Assembly: GCF_938015485.1 (NCBI RefSeq)
Contig: NZ_CALLVU010000154.1
Span: 1-52,769, forward strand
Reading direction: 5' to 3'
Origin: an uncultured Lachnoanaerobaculum sp.
Lineage (GTDB): Bacteria > Bacillota > Clostridia > Lachnospirales > Lachnospiraceae
DNA length: 52,769 bases
Shown here: positions 8,484-17,886 of the stretch, in pieces
Layout: each line of letters begins with the position of its first letter
Position numbering within the stretch: the first letter of the stretch is position 1
Notes under the pieces: generated by a model
Seen by the model: the letters and a program-made list of their open reading frames with translations, nothing else
The model's database searches: none
Told to the model about the DNA's origin: nothing
Translations under genes and position numbers: made by a program

Positions 8484-9380
8484 TTATAAATCCTTCGGAT
8501 TGTAGCCGAAGTTTTTCATCTGCACATCAGAGTCTCTCCACTTCGGTCTGACCTTTACCCACACTTTCAAATTCACCTTGCAATCAAGCAGATTCTCTAT
8601 ATCTTTTCTGGCGGCACTGCCTATTCTCTTTAACATACTTCCGCCCTTACCTATAATTATACCCTTATGTGATTCTTTCTCACATACTATAGCGGACTCA
8701 ATATCCACAATATCACCCGAGTCTCTGTAGTTGAAAGTATCTATCTCCACGGCGATACCGTGAGGTATCTCATCCTGCAAAAACCTGAGCGCCTTTTCTC
8801 TGATAAGCTCTGCGGCTATCTGCTTTATAGGCTGGTCTGTGACAGTATCCTCATCATAATACATAGGACCTTCATCAAGGTACTTGAATATAACCTTTAA
8901 AAGTTCATCAGTATTTGTACCCTTAAGTGCCGACACAGGTACTATTTCGGCAAACTTCATCTTTGATGAGTACTTTGCTATTACCTCAAGCATATCCTCT
9001 TTTCGTTTCAATGAGTCCATCTTGTTGACGGCAAGTATTACAGGTACCTCCACATTTGAAAGTATCTCAAATATATGCTCGTCACCTTCTCCTATAAATG
9101 TACTCGGCTCTACCAGCCAAAGCACGACATCCACATCACGCAAGGTTCTCGTAGATACCTTCACCATATACTCTCCAAGCTTGTTCTTTGCTTTATGTAT
9201 ACCCGGAGTGTCAAGGAATACTATCTGACCTCTTTCATCTGTGAATACTGTCTGTATTCTGTTTCTTGTAGTCTGCGGTTTATTTGATGTAATAGCTATC
9301 TTTTGTCCTATAAGCGTATTCATCAATGTTGATTTTCCTACATTCGGTCTCCCTATAAGAGCGACAAAACCTGATTTCAT
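8484..9380 (-). CDS. era: GTPase Era
   Basis: Essential GTPase that binds 16S rRNA near its 3' end and helps mature the 30S subunit. The 298-residue protein has G1 GRPNVGKS at 10-17, G3 DTPGIHK, G4 NKMD, and a C-terminal KH domain with GKGGSMLKRIG. The ATG at 9380 follows AGGAGA; a TTG five codons upstream is less likely. It lies between the M16C peptidase gene and recO with one-base to twelve-base gaps, so it is cotranscribed with both. Confidence 0.96.
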   Translation of the reverse strand: MKSGFVALIGRPNVGKSTLMNTLIGQKIAITSNKPQTTRNRIQTVFTDERGQIVFLDTPGIHKAKNKLGEYMVKVSTRTLRDVDVVLWLVEPSTFIGEGDEHIFEILSNVEVPVILAVNKMDSLKRKEDMLEVIAKYSSKMKFAEIVPVSALKGTNTDELLKVIFKYLDEGPMYYDEDTVTDQPIKQIAAELIREKALRFLQDEIPHGIAVEIDTFNYRDSGDIVDIESAIVCEKESHKGIIIGKGGSMLKRIGSAARKDIENLLDCKVNLKVWVKVRPKWRDSDVQMKNFGYNPKDL

Positions 9381-9391
9381 ATCTTCTCCTA

Positions 9392-12364
9392 TCAATCCTT
9401 AAAAAGGTGCTTTACTTCTTTGAACATTTCACTGTCTTTTTCTATTAAGTCCGCATTTCCGACAGCACAGATAAGATTATCACTGAGTACAGCCTCAATG
9501 AGGGAAGCCAAGCCTCTGATATCGGCTTCACTTGTATTTAATACTTCTTCTCTTTCTTTTTGCATATCCTCACGCCTTACCTTTGAATAGTATGCGCTAA
9601 GTCCCTTCATACCCTCTCCGGCAGGTGTAAGCGGTGTGTCCATCTCGCTTATCGCACCTATTACGGACTTTGTCATCTCTCTGTCGTTTGCAGTGAAGTT
9701 CTTTGCATAGTCGACTATGCCCTCATATATTTTATTTGTGTTTGAAACATTCGGGTCACGGTATGATACAAAGCCCGCATTTCCGCTTCTTGAAAATACG
9801 GCACTGCATCCGTATGCTCCGCCCTTTACTCTGATATTGTTCCACAGATAATCATAGCTTAACAACACCTTGAACACTCTCAGTACTCCTGTGTACTTAA
9901 AGCCGTGATTTACGAAATTTCCGAATCTTGCAACATAGTTTACCATTGACGAAGTTTCAAATCCTTCATTCTTTATCTCAGGCAAAAGCTTTGCTCTCTC
10001 TCTTTTAATGTCATCTTTTTCAAGGCTGTCGATAAGTCCCTTTGCGCCGTCAAAGCTGTGCTTATATCCCTTATCGTCACATATGGTATGTATCAAAAGA
10101 TTGTTTACATTAAATACCTTCTTGGACAACAAAGTCAACTTCTCATAGAGCTTTTCAAAGTCTTTTTCAATATCAATAGACTCAAGGAATTTAAGATATG
10201 CAATACCCTTTGTCAAATCTTTAAAAAGCAGTTCTTTTGAAATATATGAACCGGCTCTTGTAAGTGCGGTCATATGACCTGATGAAACCAATCTGTCCTT
10301 GCCTGCCAGTACTTCCGCTATTATATCCTTGATTCTTTTCTTATCTTCAAGCTTTGATGTTGTAAGCACCTCTGCCACTGTAGAATACAGCCAAGGCTCC
10401 TTACCGTACAAAATCTTTGCGTTTACACAAAATCCGAATGTAAAATCAATAGGGTTTGCATTTGTAGCATAGGCCTCAAGTGAGTATGATATACCGCCTG
10501 AATTTAAGTTTACATTGGTGGCTAATGTGGCAAATGTTTCTTTCTTTGTATCAATATATCCAAGTATCTCCTTTAACAGTGCCAGATACTTTATCTCTTC
10601 CTCATTCGCAAAATCAATGTTGAAGATAAATTTCATATAGTTGATACCTGCCGTGAATACTTTAGAATGTACCACCTTTATATCTTTGTCACAAACTTTC
10701 ACACTGTCTTCTTCAAACTCAGGCATCTTCACTTCTTTGCTTATATCATCCCTGCTAAGTAACGGAATCTTAAGCAGCGCCTCTTCACTTGAAGGCTCCG
10801 ACTGATACTTTTTCAGAGCTATTGTATCTTCATATATCTTTTTTAACTCTTCTTTTGACAATGTGTCTTTGAATTTGGCAAGCTTTTCTTTAAGTTCGTT
10901 ATCCTTCTTTGTGGTAAGTCCCTTTTTCGGTGTCATAGTAACTATTGCCGTATTCTTATTGTCAAGCAGATGCTTCTTTATAAGGTTCTCAAAGTATCCG
11001 TTTTCCACTTCTTCTCTAAGTGTCTTAAAGATATTTTCAAATCTGAGATGCATTGTAGGATCGGCGTCATAAAGCCATGAATCAAAGCTCGAAAGTCCGT
11101 ACATAAGTCCCTTAGGATATGAGCCGTAGTCGGCTTCTCTTGCCTTAAACTCAAATACATTGATGGCGGCCTTTATAGCCTCTTTGTCAAGTCCTTCATA
11201 TGCAAGCTTTCTTAATGTACCCTCTATTACAGCCAAAAACTCAGGCTTTCTGTCAAGATTGCTGTTCTTTGCGGTCACACCAAAGTAAGGAACATATATA
11301 CCGTTTGCATAGCCGCCGTATACATCTTCTCCGATACCTGCATCAATAAGAGCCTGCATAAGAGGTGCACCCGGTGCATCTATCAAAACATACTCAAGTA
11401 TCTGAAAGCCCATATATACTGTCGGGTTAAGCTCACCGCCTACAAGAGTATTCCATGAAAGGTAGGTGGCATTTTCTTCAGTCTGATTTTCGGTAATAGG
11501 ATATTCAAAGTTTCTCTCCTTTACACTTTCAAGCGGCTTTACCTCTTCTATCTTCGAGTCCACAAACTTGTACTCGAACTTATCAAGATACTCTTTATCT
11601 ATCAGCTTAAGCTTCTCTGCCATATCCATATCTCCATACAGATAAATGTATGAATTTGACGGATGGTAGTACTTGGAATGCATATCAAGAAAATTCTCAT
11701 ATGTCAAAGTAGGGATAACGTCGGGGTCTCCTCCTGACTCCTCACCGTATGAGTGACCTTCAAAAAGTGTCTTTGTAATAGACCTTTCAAGCACACTGTC
11801 GGCAGCGGAAAAGGCTCCCTTCATCTCATTGTATACTACACCGTTTAAGATAATATTTCCGTTCTCATCAGGACTTCCGTTCTCATCCACAACTTCGTAG
11901 TGCCATCCCTCCTGCTTAAATATCTTAGGCTCGGTATACACATTCGGGTAAAATACGGCGTCCAAATATACTTCCATAAGATTGTCAAAATCTTTGTCAT
12001 TGCAGGATGCTATCGGGTAGACTGTCTTATCCGGATAAGTTATGGCGTTAAGGAATGTATTTAACGAGCCCTTTACAAGCTCTACAAAAGGATCCTTTGC
12101 CGGGAACTTTTTAGAACCGCACAGCACGGAATGTTCCAAGATATGCGCCACTCCTGTGGAGTCCTTTGAAGGTGTTCTGAAACCTATAGTAAATACCTTA
12201 TTGTTGTCATCTGTAAGTAATGCAAAAATTCTTGCCTTTGTCTTCTTATGCTCAAGTATTGCAGCCTTTGCACTGAGTTCATCTATATCTGATATTTCAA
12301 CTACATTATATGCAGATAATTTCTTTATATTATTTACTTGCTCTTCAATATCGTAAGTTTTCAA
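9392..12364 (-). CDS. M16C-family zinc metalloprotease (presequence-protease type)
   Basis: A 990-residue pitrilysin/insulinase-family protease of the PreP/falcilysin type, built of two homologous halves that enclose small peptides. The inverted zinc motif HILEH is at 74-78 (GVAHILEHSVLCGS), with the partner glutamate region VYNEMKGAFS downstream. The C-terminal half carries VKGGAYGCSAVFS, the usual arginine/tyrosine substrate-binding region. No signal peptide is seen, so it is probably cytoplasmic and degrades oligopeptides. The start is TTG at 12364 with AGGAGG six bases upstream. It lies between the YdcF gene and era, an arrangement whose significance is unclear. The exact substrate is unknown. 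Confidence 0.93.
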   Translation of the reverse strand: MKTYDIEEQVNNIKKLSAYNVVEISDIDELSAKAAILEHKKTKARIFALLTDDNNKVFTIGFRTPSKDSTGVAHILEHSVLCGSKKFPAKDPFVELVKGSLNTFLNAITYPDKTVYPIASCNDKDFDNLMEVYLDAVFYPNVYTEPKIFKQEGWHYEVVDENGSPDENGNIILNGVVYNEMKGAFSAADSVLERSITKTLFEGHSYGEESGGDPDVIPTLTYENFLDMHSKYYHPSNSYIYLYGDMDMAEKLKLIDKEYLDKFEYKFVDSKIEEVKPLESVKERNFEYPITENQTEENATYLSWNTLVGGELNPTVYMGFQILEYVLIDAPGAPLMQALIDAGIGEDVYGGYANGIYVPYFGVTAKNSNLDRKPEFLAVIEGTLRKLAYEGLDKEAIKAAINVFEFKAREADYGSYPKGLMYGLSSFDSWLYDADPTMHLRFENIFKTLREEVENGYFENLIKKHLLDNKNTAIVTMTPKKGLTTKKDNELKEKLAKFKDTLSKEELKKIYEDTIALKKYQSEPSSEEALLKIPLLSRDDISKEVKMPEFEEDSVKVCDKDIKVVHSKVFTAGINYMKFIFNIDFANEEEIKYLALLKEILGYIDTKKETFATLATNVNLNSGGISYSLEAYATNANPIDFTFGFCVNAKILYGKEPWLYSTVAEVLTTSKLEDKKRIKDIIAEVLAGKDRLVSSGHMTALTRAGSYISKELLFKDLTKGIAYLKFLESIDIEKDFEKLYEKLTLLSKKVFNVNNLLIHTICDDKGYKHSFDGAKGLIDSLEKDDIKRERAKLLPEIKNEGFETSSMVNYVARFGNFVNHGFKYTGVLRVFKVLLSYDYLWNNIRVKGGAYGCSAVFSRSGNAGFVSYRDPNVSNTNKIYEGIVDYAKNFTANDREMTKSVIGAISEMDTPLTPAGEGMKGLSAYYSKVRREDMQKEREEVLNTSEADIRGLASLIEAVLSDNLICAVGNADLIEKDSEMFKEVKHLFKD

Positions 12365-12375
12365 TCTGTTCCTCC

Positions 12376-13182
12376 TTATATATATTCAAAAAATTTGTAT
12401 TTAAAAATTGCAAATGTCTCTCTCACCAACATATGTAAATATAAAACTTTGTTAGATCTTGCACTGATAGGAAAAACTTGTGTATATCCAATTTTTTTTG
12501 CAATTTGCATTGACCTGAAAATATGAAAATCATTTGTCAAAATGCCTATAGTCTGCGGCTTGTCCTCTACCTCAAGCACCGGACCCATATCATTTATTAT
12601 TGTAATATCTGTACTTCTCTTTATATCGGCACTGTATTTGTCAATAAGTGCCTTTGAATATATTAAATTTTCTCTTGTATTATGTGACTGTGTTTCAACC
12701 AAAATATTATTTCTGTCTATACCGTTTTGTATCAGGTAATCCGCCATTACTACAGACTCTACTTTACCGTCTCTTCCGGTTCCGCCGCTTATAACTATTA
12801 TCGTATCGGGATTGTTATCAATATATTCTATTGTCTTATCAAGTCTATACTTACACTCGCTTCCTTTCTTCTCCAAATCCGGCTTTGTGCCGAGAACAAT
12901 CAAAAAGTCAAGTCCCGGTTCATCGTTATCCGGCAATGAAAGGCTTATAGCTATAGAAGTTATAACAAAAATGAGAACCCCAAGAGTCGCCAAAGTATAG
13001 ACAGATACCACAGACCACAATGGAATTCTCTTATTTAGATAAAATTTGATCAGTTTGCCTAAAGCAAAAAATACAAATGCAAATCCATACCATATATAAC
13101 TTTGTAATTCCACAAAGCCTGTCATAGAAATAACAATTGTTCCATATATCCCACATAATACCGCCAGTATAAATGCAAACAT
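12376..13182 (-). CDS. YdcF/SanA-family membrane protein (DUF218)
   Basis: A 268-residue protein with three N-terminal hydrophobic spans (about residues 1-20, 28-46 and 58-80) and an external C-terminal DUF218 domain. The domain begins FLIVLGTKPD and contains VISGGTGRDG and SHNTRENLIYSK, typical of the YdcF/SanA fold. Members are linked to cell-envelope integrity and vancomycin tolerance in enterobacteria; the biochemical role is not established. GGAGG lies four bases before the ATG. It is between trhP and the M16C peptidase gene on the same strand. Confidence 0.85.
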   Translation of the reverse strand: MFAFILAVLCGIYGTIVISMTGFVELQSYIWYGFAFVFFALGKLIKFYLNKRIPLWSVVSVYTLATLGVLIFVITSIAISLSLPDNDEPGLDFLIVLGTKPDLEKKGSECKYRLDKTIEYIDNNPDTIIVISGGTGRDGKVESVVMADYLIQNGIDRNNILVETQSHNTRENLIYSKALIDKYSADIKRSTDITIINDMGPVLEVEDKPQTIGILTNDFHIFRSMQIAKKIGYTQVFPISARSNKVLYLHMLVRETFAIFKYKFFEYI

Positions 13183-13192
13183 TATACCTCCA

Positions 13193-14431
13193 CTACTGTC
13201 TTTCGGGATTATAAACTCTCAGTATATCTCCTTCTTCCACTACCTGCTTGTCAAATGTCACCTTCAAAAGCTGTAAAGGATGTGGAGCGCTCTCCATCTT
13301 CTCATCCTTGTCATTCTCTATAGATTCAACCTTCAGTGATATATTCTCACCGTTTTTCTTCATAACTTCTATATTGTCACCTACAAAGAATCTGTTCTTT
13401 TGATTAAAGATTGCTCTGCCCTCTTTATCCACTTCATTCACCGTACCTATATAAATATAGTTTTTCACATAGGTATTGCTGTCATATATCTGTGTATCGC
13501 TGTCAGGCTTACCGAAGAAAAATCCTGTGGTAAACTCTCTGTAGGTACACTTTCCTATCTCGGACTTGTACCACTCAAGATTTTCTTTGAAAGTTTCTTC
13601 AGACTTAAGGTAGTCGTCTATAGCCTTTCTGTATGTCCTTGCCACTGTAGCCACATAGAGCGCCGTTTTCATTCTGCCCTCTATCTTAAAGCTGTCAATG
13701 CCCGCTTTAATCAAATCGGGGATATACTCAATCATACAAAGATCTTTGGAATTGAAAATATATGTGCCTCTCTCATTTTCATATACAGGCATATATTCAC
13801 CCGGTCTTTTCTCCTCCACAACGGAATATTTCCACCTGCATGAATGAGTACACTCACCTCTGTTGGCATCCTTTCCTGTAAAGAAGTTGCTGAGCAGACA
13901 TCTGCCTGAGTATGACATACACATAGCACCGTGTACAAATGTCTCTATCTCCATCTGCTCAGGTATATTTTCCCTTATCTTTCTTATCTCCTCAAGCGAA
14001 AGCTCTCTGGCTGTAACAACTCTGCTTGCTCCAAGCTTCCACCAAAAAAGATATGTAGCATAGTTAGTATTGTTGGCCTGTGTGGAAATATGTATCTCAA
14101 CCTCAGGCCAAACCTCCTTTGCTATGGTAAATATTCCGGGGTCCGATATAATAAGTGCATCCGGCCCAATCTCTTTAAGCTCGTTAAAGTAAGACCTTGC
14201 CGCCTCCAAGTCGTCATTATGTCCCAGGATATTTGCCGTTACATAGACCTTTTTGCCTCTGCTGTGGGCATACTCTATGCCGGCTTTCATATCCTCTTTT
14301 GTAAAATTCTTTGCCTTTGCTCTGAGGCTGAAAAATTCGCCGCCTATATATACCGCATCGGCACCGTAATCTATTGCTACCTTCAGGTTCTCAAGATTGC
14401 CTGCCGGTATCAAAAGTTCCAAGTTTCTCAA
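13193..14431 (-). CDS. trhP: U32-family tRNA hydroxylation protein, TrhP-like
   Basis: A 412-residue peptidase-U32-family protein. Characterised TrhP members are not peptidases but help form 5-hydroxyuridine at tRNA position 34. Evidence: N-terminal LLIPAGNLENLKVAIDYGADAVYIGG, the U32 signature ETFVHGAMCMSYSGRCLLS with its Cys residues, a further ECTHSCRW Cys cluster, and FKIEGRMKT. A C-terminal beta-barrel domain follows. The start is TTG at 14431, its GGAGG lying in the last codons of trmR, so translation is coupled. The neighbour trmR encodes the methyltransferase that acts on the product, and Bacillus subtilis has the same pairing (yrrM-yrrN-yrrO). The specific role rests on that synteny. 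Confidence 0.88.
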   Translation of the reverse strand: MRNLELLIPAGNLENLKVAIDYGADAVYIGGEFFSLRAKAKNFTKEDMKAGIEYAHSRGKKVYVTANILGHNDDLEAARSYFNELKEIGPDALIISDPGIFTIAKEVWPEVEIHISTQANNTNYATYLFWWKLGASRVVTARELSLEEIRKIRENIPEQMEIETFVHGAMCMSYSGRCLLSNFFTGKDANRGECTHSCRWKYSVVEEKRPGEYMPVYENERGTYIFNSKDLCMIEYIPDLIKAGIDSFKIEGRMKTALYVATVARTYRKAIDDYLKSEETFKENLEWYKSEIGKCTYREFTTGFFFGKPDSDTQIYDSNTYVKNYIYIGTVNEVDKEGRAIFNQKNRFFVGDNIEVMKKNGENISLKVESIENDKDEKMESAPHPLQLLKVTFDKQVVEEGDILRVYNPERQ

Positions 14432-14432
14432 T

Positions 14433-15080
14433 TTACCTCCTGCTTCTACTCAGTAAAACTCCATCTCCTATTGAAAATATCCATGATTCCAAAGTCTCAT
14501 CATACAAAAGAAGATATATATATTCTCTCATTCTCTTATGTATTGTCTTGTCTCTTTTTCTTATTGCAAAGGAAGACTCCGCCAAGTCTCCCTCCTGCAA
14601 ACAATTATCCGAGAAAATCATTCCTGATTCTTTTAAAAGTTTCTTTACCATAGGCAGCCAGGTGATATACTGTGCCTTGGCGGCATCCATAAAGATAAAA
14701 TCAAACTTCTCACCCTTATCCGCCAGACTCTTAAGTATCTCACCGGCATCACCTTCCAATATACTTGCTCTGCTTTCAAAATCAGCATATTTTATATTTC
14801 TTTTAGCTTCTTCCACCCTCTCAGGCATTTTTTCAACAGTCACTATATCCGCATCGGAGTTTTCAAGCATAACCGCAGCGGAATAACCGACAGCACAACC
14901 GATTTCCAAAATAGAACCGGGATTTTGCATCTTCAATACAAATTTCAAAAAATTCTCGGTATCTCTTTTTATAATCGGTATATAATTTCTTTTAGCCTCA
15001 GCCCTTATCTCTTCTATCGCTTTTGAATTCACCGGAGAAATGATATCCAGATATTCCAGTACTTTAGGATTTGTTATCAT
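14433..15080 (-). CDS. trmR: O-methyltransferase, TrmR-like (tRNA 5-hydroxyuridine methyltransferase)
   Basis: A 215-residue SAM-dependent methyltransferase of the catechol-OMT-like family 3. The SAM motif is ILEIGCAVGYSAA, followed by TVEKMPERVEEAKRN and the metal/active region FIFMDAAKAQY and FSDNCL. In Bacillus subtilis the YrrM homologue methylates ho5U34 to mo5U34 in tRNA, and trhP lies next door here too, supporting that role by context. The ATG at 15080 has GGAG about ten bases upstream; it overlaps the mltG-like gene by 17 bases. A general catechol-type O-methyltransferase is the alternative reading. Confidence 0.87.
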   Translation of the reverse strand: MITNPKVLEYLDIISPVNSKAIEEIRAEAKRNYIPIIKRDTENFLKFVLKMQNPGSILEIGCAVGYSAAVMLENSDADIVTVEKMPERVEEAKRNIKYADFESRASILEGDAGEILKSLADKGEKFDFIFMDAAKAQYITWLPMVKKLLKESGMIFSDNCLQEGDLAESSFAIRKRDKTIHKRMREYIYLLLYDETLESWIFSIGDGVLLSRSRR

Positions 15081-15465
15081 TTTTATTATTCTCCGAAACA
15101 CCGTCGTCAATCATCTCAAGTATCTGTCTGGATGTCTGTGAGGTGTTGAATGTGTACTCACCCGCATGCATTCTGATATCAAAAAATTTGGCCTGTATCT
15201 CAAAGGAAAACTTGTTTTCTATGACTCCCGCGCTGTATAACTCATCCGCCAATTTCCCAAAGCTCGTCCCGTCTTCCACAGTCACTTCAACATTTCTGCC
15301 CGGTGGTAAGTCCACACTTGACGCATAAAATACACTGTGTCCGAACTGATAGGAAAAAGGTATGCCTACCAGCATTATCAGCACAAGAATATATGTAACA
15401 ATTCTTCCCAAAAAAGAAGTCACTCTTTTTTTTGTCTTCCTCTTAGATGTAGTTTCTTTGCTCAT
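15064..15465 (-). CDS. Short MltG/YceG-like membrane protein lacking the catalytic domain
   Basis: A 133-residue protein: a basic cytoplasmic N-terminus (KRKTKKR), one membrane span at about 22-42, and an extracellular domain matching the LysM-like N-terminal part of endolytic transglycosylase MltG (DGTSFGKLADELYSAGVIENKFSFE, HAGEYTFN). Full MltG is about 340 residues or more and carries a catalytic Glu domain after this part; here the reading ends with an Asn/Lys-rich tail. No remainder of the catalytic domain is visible downstream, since trmR begins 17 bases before its stop. It holds the position of mltG (yrrL) in Bacillus. Probably a peptidoglycan-binding remnant or regulator with no cleavage activity. 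Confidence 0.8.
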   Translation of the reverse strand: MSKETTSKRKTKKRVTSFLGRIVTYILVLIMLVGIPFSYQFGHSVFYASSVDLPPGRNVEVTVEDGTSFGKLADELYSAGVIENKFSFEIQAKFFDIRMHAGEYTFNTSQTSRQILEMIDDGVSENNKNDNKS

Positions 15466-15475
15466 TTAGTACCTT

Positions 15476-17578
15476 TTAATGTACCTCCATTATTATTGGC
15501 AATATAACCGGATTTCTCTTCATCCTCTTCCACAAAAACTCGCTCAAAGAATCTCTTACCACATTCTTTATCTTCGCCCAGTCTGTGATTCTGGCGTGAA
15601 GACAATCCGCCACAGCTTCTCTTACCACTGCACTCGCCTCGTTCATCAAATCGGTAGACTCTCTCACATATACAAAGCCCCTTGAAACTATGTCGGGACC
15701 TGATAAAAGTCTGTTGGTTCCATGCTCAAGACTCATCGCCACTATTATTATACCATTTTGTGACAAGCTTTGCCTATCACGAAGTACAATATTTCCGACA
15801 TCGCCTACACCGAGGCCGTCTACAAAGACTCCGCCGGCCTCTACATGTCCTACTATCTTACATGAATCCTCTCCAAGTTCCACGACATCACCGCTTGACA
15901 TTATAAGTACATTCTCACTTGGGATTCCTACCGCCTCGGCAAGCCCTCTTCCGGCCATAAGATGTCTGTACTCACCATGAACAGGCAGTGCAAACTTCGG
16001 CTTTAGAAGTGAGTACATAAGCTTGATTTCTTCCTGACAGGCGTGTCCGGATACATGAGTATCCTGAAAGATTACCTCCGCACCCTTCATAGAAAGCTCA
16101 TTTATAACCTTTGAAACAGCCTTTTCATTTCCAGGTATAGGTGTTGAACTCATAATTACAACATCCTCAGGCACTATCTCCACTTTTCTGTGTATGGAAG
16201 AAGCCATTCTTGAGAGTGCCGCCATAGACTCTCCCTGACTTCCTGTAGTGATAATAACCGTCTTTTCCTGCGGATAATCCCTCAAGTGATCTATATCTAT
16301 AAGCGTTCCCTCAGGAATATCTATATATCCGAGGTCTGCTGCGGTTCCTATGACATTTACCATGCTTCTGCCTTCCACCACCACTTTTCTGTCATACTTA
16401 TAGGCGGTGTTGATTATCTGCTGTACTCTGTCCACATTTGAAGCAAAGGTCGCTACAATTATTCTGCTGTCCTTATGCTCTGCAAATATCATATCAAATG
16501 TCTTGCCTACAGTTCTCTCGGACATTGTAAATCCCGGTCTGGTAGCATTGGTGGAGTCACAAAGCATTGCAAGACAGCCCTGCTTTCCTATCTCAGCCAT
16601 TCTTCCAAGGTCGGCCGGATCTCCGAATACCGGTGTGTAGTCCACCTTAAAGTCACCTGTATGGAAAATCGTACCTGCCGGAGAGTGTATTGCAAGTGCC
16701 GCAGCATCCGCTATTGAGTGATTTGTCTTTACAAACTCAACATTAAAATCTCCCAGCTTTACCGTATCTCCGTACTTTACCACATTCAGCTTTGCCGTAT
16801 CGTCTATCTGATGTTCTTTAAGTTTCTTTTCAATAAGCGCACAGGTAAGCTTCGTACCGTAGACAGGCACATTAAGCTGCTTTAATATATACGGCAGCGC
16901 TCCGATATGGTCCTCATGACCATGTGTTATACAAAATCCCTTTACCTTAAGATAGTTGTCCTTCAGATATGTTATATCAGGTATTACAAGGTCTATTCCA
17001 AGCATATCGTCGCTTGGGAAGGCCAGTCCGCAGTCAACCACCATGATGCTGTCCTCGTACTCAAATGCGGTGATATTCATACCGATTTGCTCAAGTCCTC
17101 CAAGCGGTATTATCTTTATCTTCTTACTTGCCTTCTTTGCCCTGCCCCTTCTTTTTTTGTTGGTATTCTCCATAAGTATATTTGATACCTGCTCAGCCAA
17201 AGAAGGTACATTTCTGTCAGGAGCCACATATCTTGCCCCTGTTTTTTTCATCTCTTCGGATACTTCACTTATACCTGCATCTCTTTTGCTTTCGGCAGTC
17301 TTTGATTTTCTTGTTCCGGTTCTTCTTACAGGCTTTTTTTCAAGCAGCTTTTCTTCTGTAGTGTTTGCCTTAAGGACCTCTGCTGTATCCTCTTCATTTG
17401 AAGTCGCTCTTTTTTTAGTACCCTGCTCATGCTTTAATCTGGCGTTAACCGTTCTTTCTTTTTTTACTTTCTTTTCAGGTTTGTCCCCCAATTCATTTGT
17501 GCTTGCTTCACTCAGTTCCTTGCTTTCCTGCATTATTCTTTGCATATTCAGCAAAGGATTTTTCTCATTCTCGTTCAA
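15476..17578 (-). CDS. rnjA: Ribonuclease J with a long basic N-terminal extension
   Basis: Metallo-beta-lactamase/beta-CASP ribonuclease with 5'-3' exonuclease and endonuclease activity in mRNA turnover and rRNA maturation. The core starts near residue 152 (KIKIIPLGGLEQIGMN), with the zinc motif HGHEDHIG at 219-226, HTGDFKVD, STNATRPG and the C-terminal HVSGHACQEE. The protein is 700 residues against about 555 for usual RNase J; the extra roughly 150 residues are Lys/Arg/Glu-rich and low complexity (KKPVRRTGTRKSK, NKKRRGRAKKASKK). The start is TTG at 17578 with AAAGGA seven bases upstream. It is inserted between DUF1292 and the mltG-like gene within the ireB-trhP synteny block. Confidence 0.95.
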   Translation of the reverse strand: MNENEKNPLLNMQRIMQESKELSEASTNELGDKPEKKVKKERTVNARLKHEQGTKKRATSNEEDTAEVLKANTTEEKLLEKKPVRRTGTRKSKTAESKRDAGISEVSEEMKKTGARYVAPDRNVPSLAEQVSNILMENTNKKRRGRAKKASKKIKIIPLGGLEQIGMNITAFEYEDSIMVVDCGLAFPSDDMLGIDLVIPDITYLKDNYLKVKGFCITHGHEDHIGALPYILKQLNVPVYGTKLTCALIEKKLKEHQIDDTAKLNVVKYGDTVKLGDFNVEFVKTNHSIADAAALAIHSPAGTIFHTGDFKVDYTPVFGDPADLGRMAEIGKQGCLAMLCDSTNATRPGFTMSERTVGKTFDMIFAEHKDSRIIVATFASNVDRVQQIINTAYKYDRKVVVEGRSMVNVIGTAADLGYIDIPEGTLIDIDHLRDYPQEKTVIITTGSQGESMAALSRMASSIHRKVEIVPEDVVIMSSTPIPGNEKAVSKVINELSMKGAEVIFQDTHVSGHACQEEIKLMYSLLKPKFALPVHGEYRHLMAGRGLAEAVGIPSENVLIMSSGDVVELGEDSCKIVGHVEAGGVFVDGLGVGDVGNIVLRDRQSLSQNGIIIVAMSLEHGTNRLLSGPDIVSRGFVYVRESTDLMNEASAVVREAVADCLHARITDWAKIKNVVRDSLSEFLWKRMKRNPVILPIIMEVH

Positions 17579-17619
17579 AACTTATTCCTTTCTAATTCTA
17601 ATATACAAACAGATATAAA

Positions 17620-17886
17620 TTATCTAACAATATCTATATCATCCATCATCTTTTCAAATATCTCAAATACCGAATCCAGCTCGTTTTCGTCTTCTACAAA
17701 TATATAATTGGCGTCCTCGTCGTCACCGCTTGAAATATCCTTCATAATATAACATTCGCCGTCTTCGCCCTCAAAACTGTCTGTAACCAGTATATAGCTG
17801 ATTCCGTTTATCTTGGTTTCTTCCAAAACACTAAGTTTTATATTTTCACCGTCTTCCGATAAAAAAGATACCGTATCGTTTTTCAT
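17620..17886 (-). CDS. DUF1292 family acidic protein (YrzB-like)
   Basis: An 88-residue, strongly acidic cytoplasmic protein of the DUF1292 family, function unknown. It opens with VSFLSEDGENIKLSVLEET and contains YILVTDSFEGEDGECYIMKD. It follows ruvX with an ATGA start/stop overlap, as yrzB follows yrrK in Bacillus. The constant linkage to ruvX and ireB suggests a shared role, but none has been shown. Confidence 0.88.
   Translation of the reverse strand: MKNDTVSFLSEDGENIKLSVLEETKINGISYILVTDSFEGEDGECYIMKDISSGDDEDANYIFVEDENELDSVFEIFEKMMDDIDIVR

Noticed and set aside
13931..14653. A 240-codon plus-strand reading frame opposite trhP and trmR
   Set aside because: It is the antisense of two clear genes with conserved motifs; composition is Cys/Tyr/Leu-rich shadow sequence.
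15064..15110. Frameshift splitting a full mltG gene
   Set aside because: The sequence after the stop encodes trmR in another frame with a good start; no catalytic MltG residues are visible in any frame.
16956..17618. A 220-codon plus-strand reading frame opposite rnjA
   Set aside because: It mirrors the RNase J reading frame, is Ser/Phe/Leu-rich, has no ribosome site and no family resemblance.
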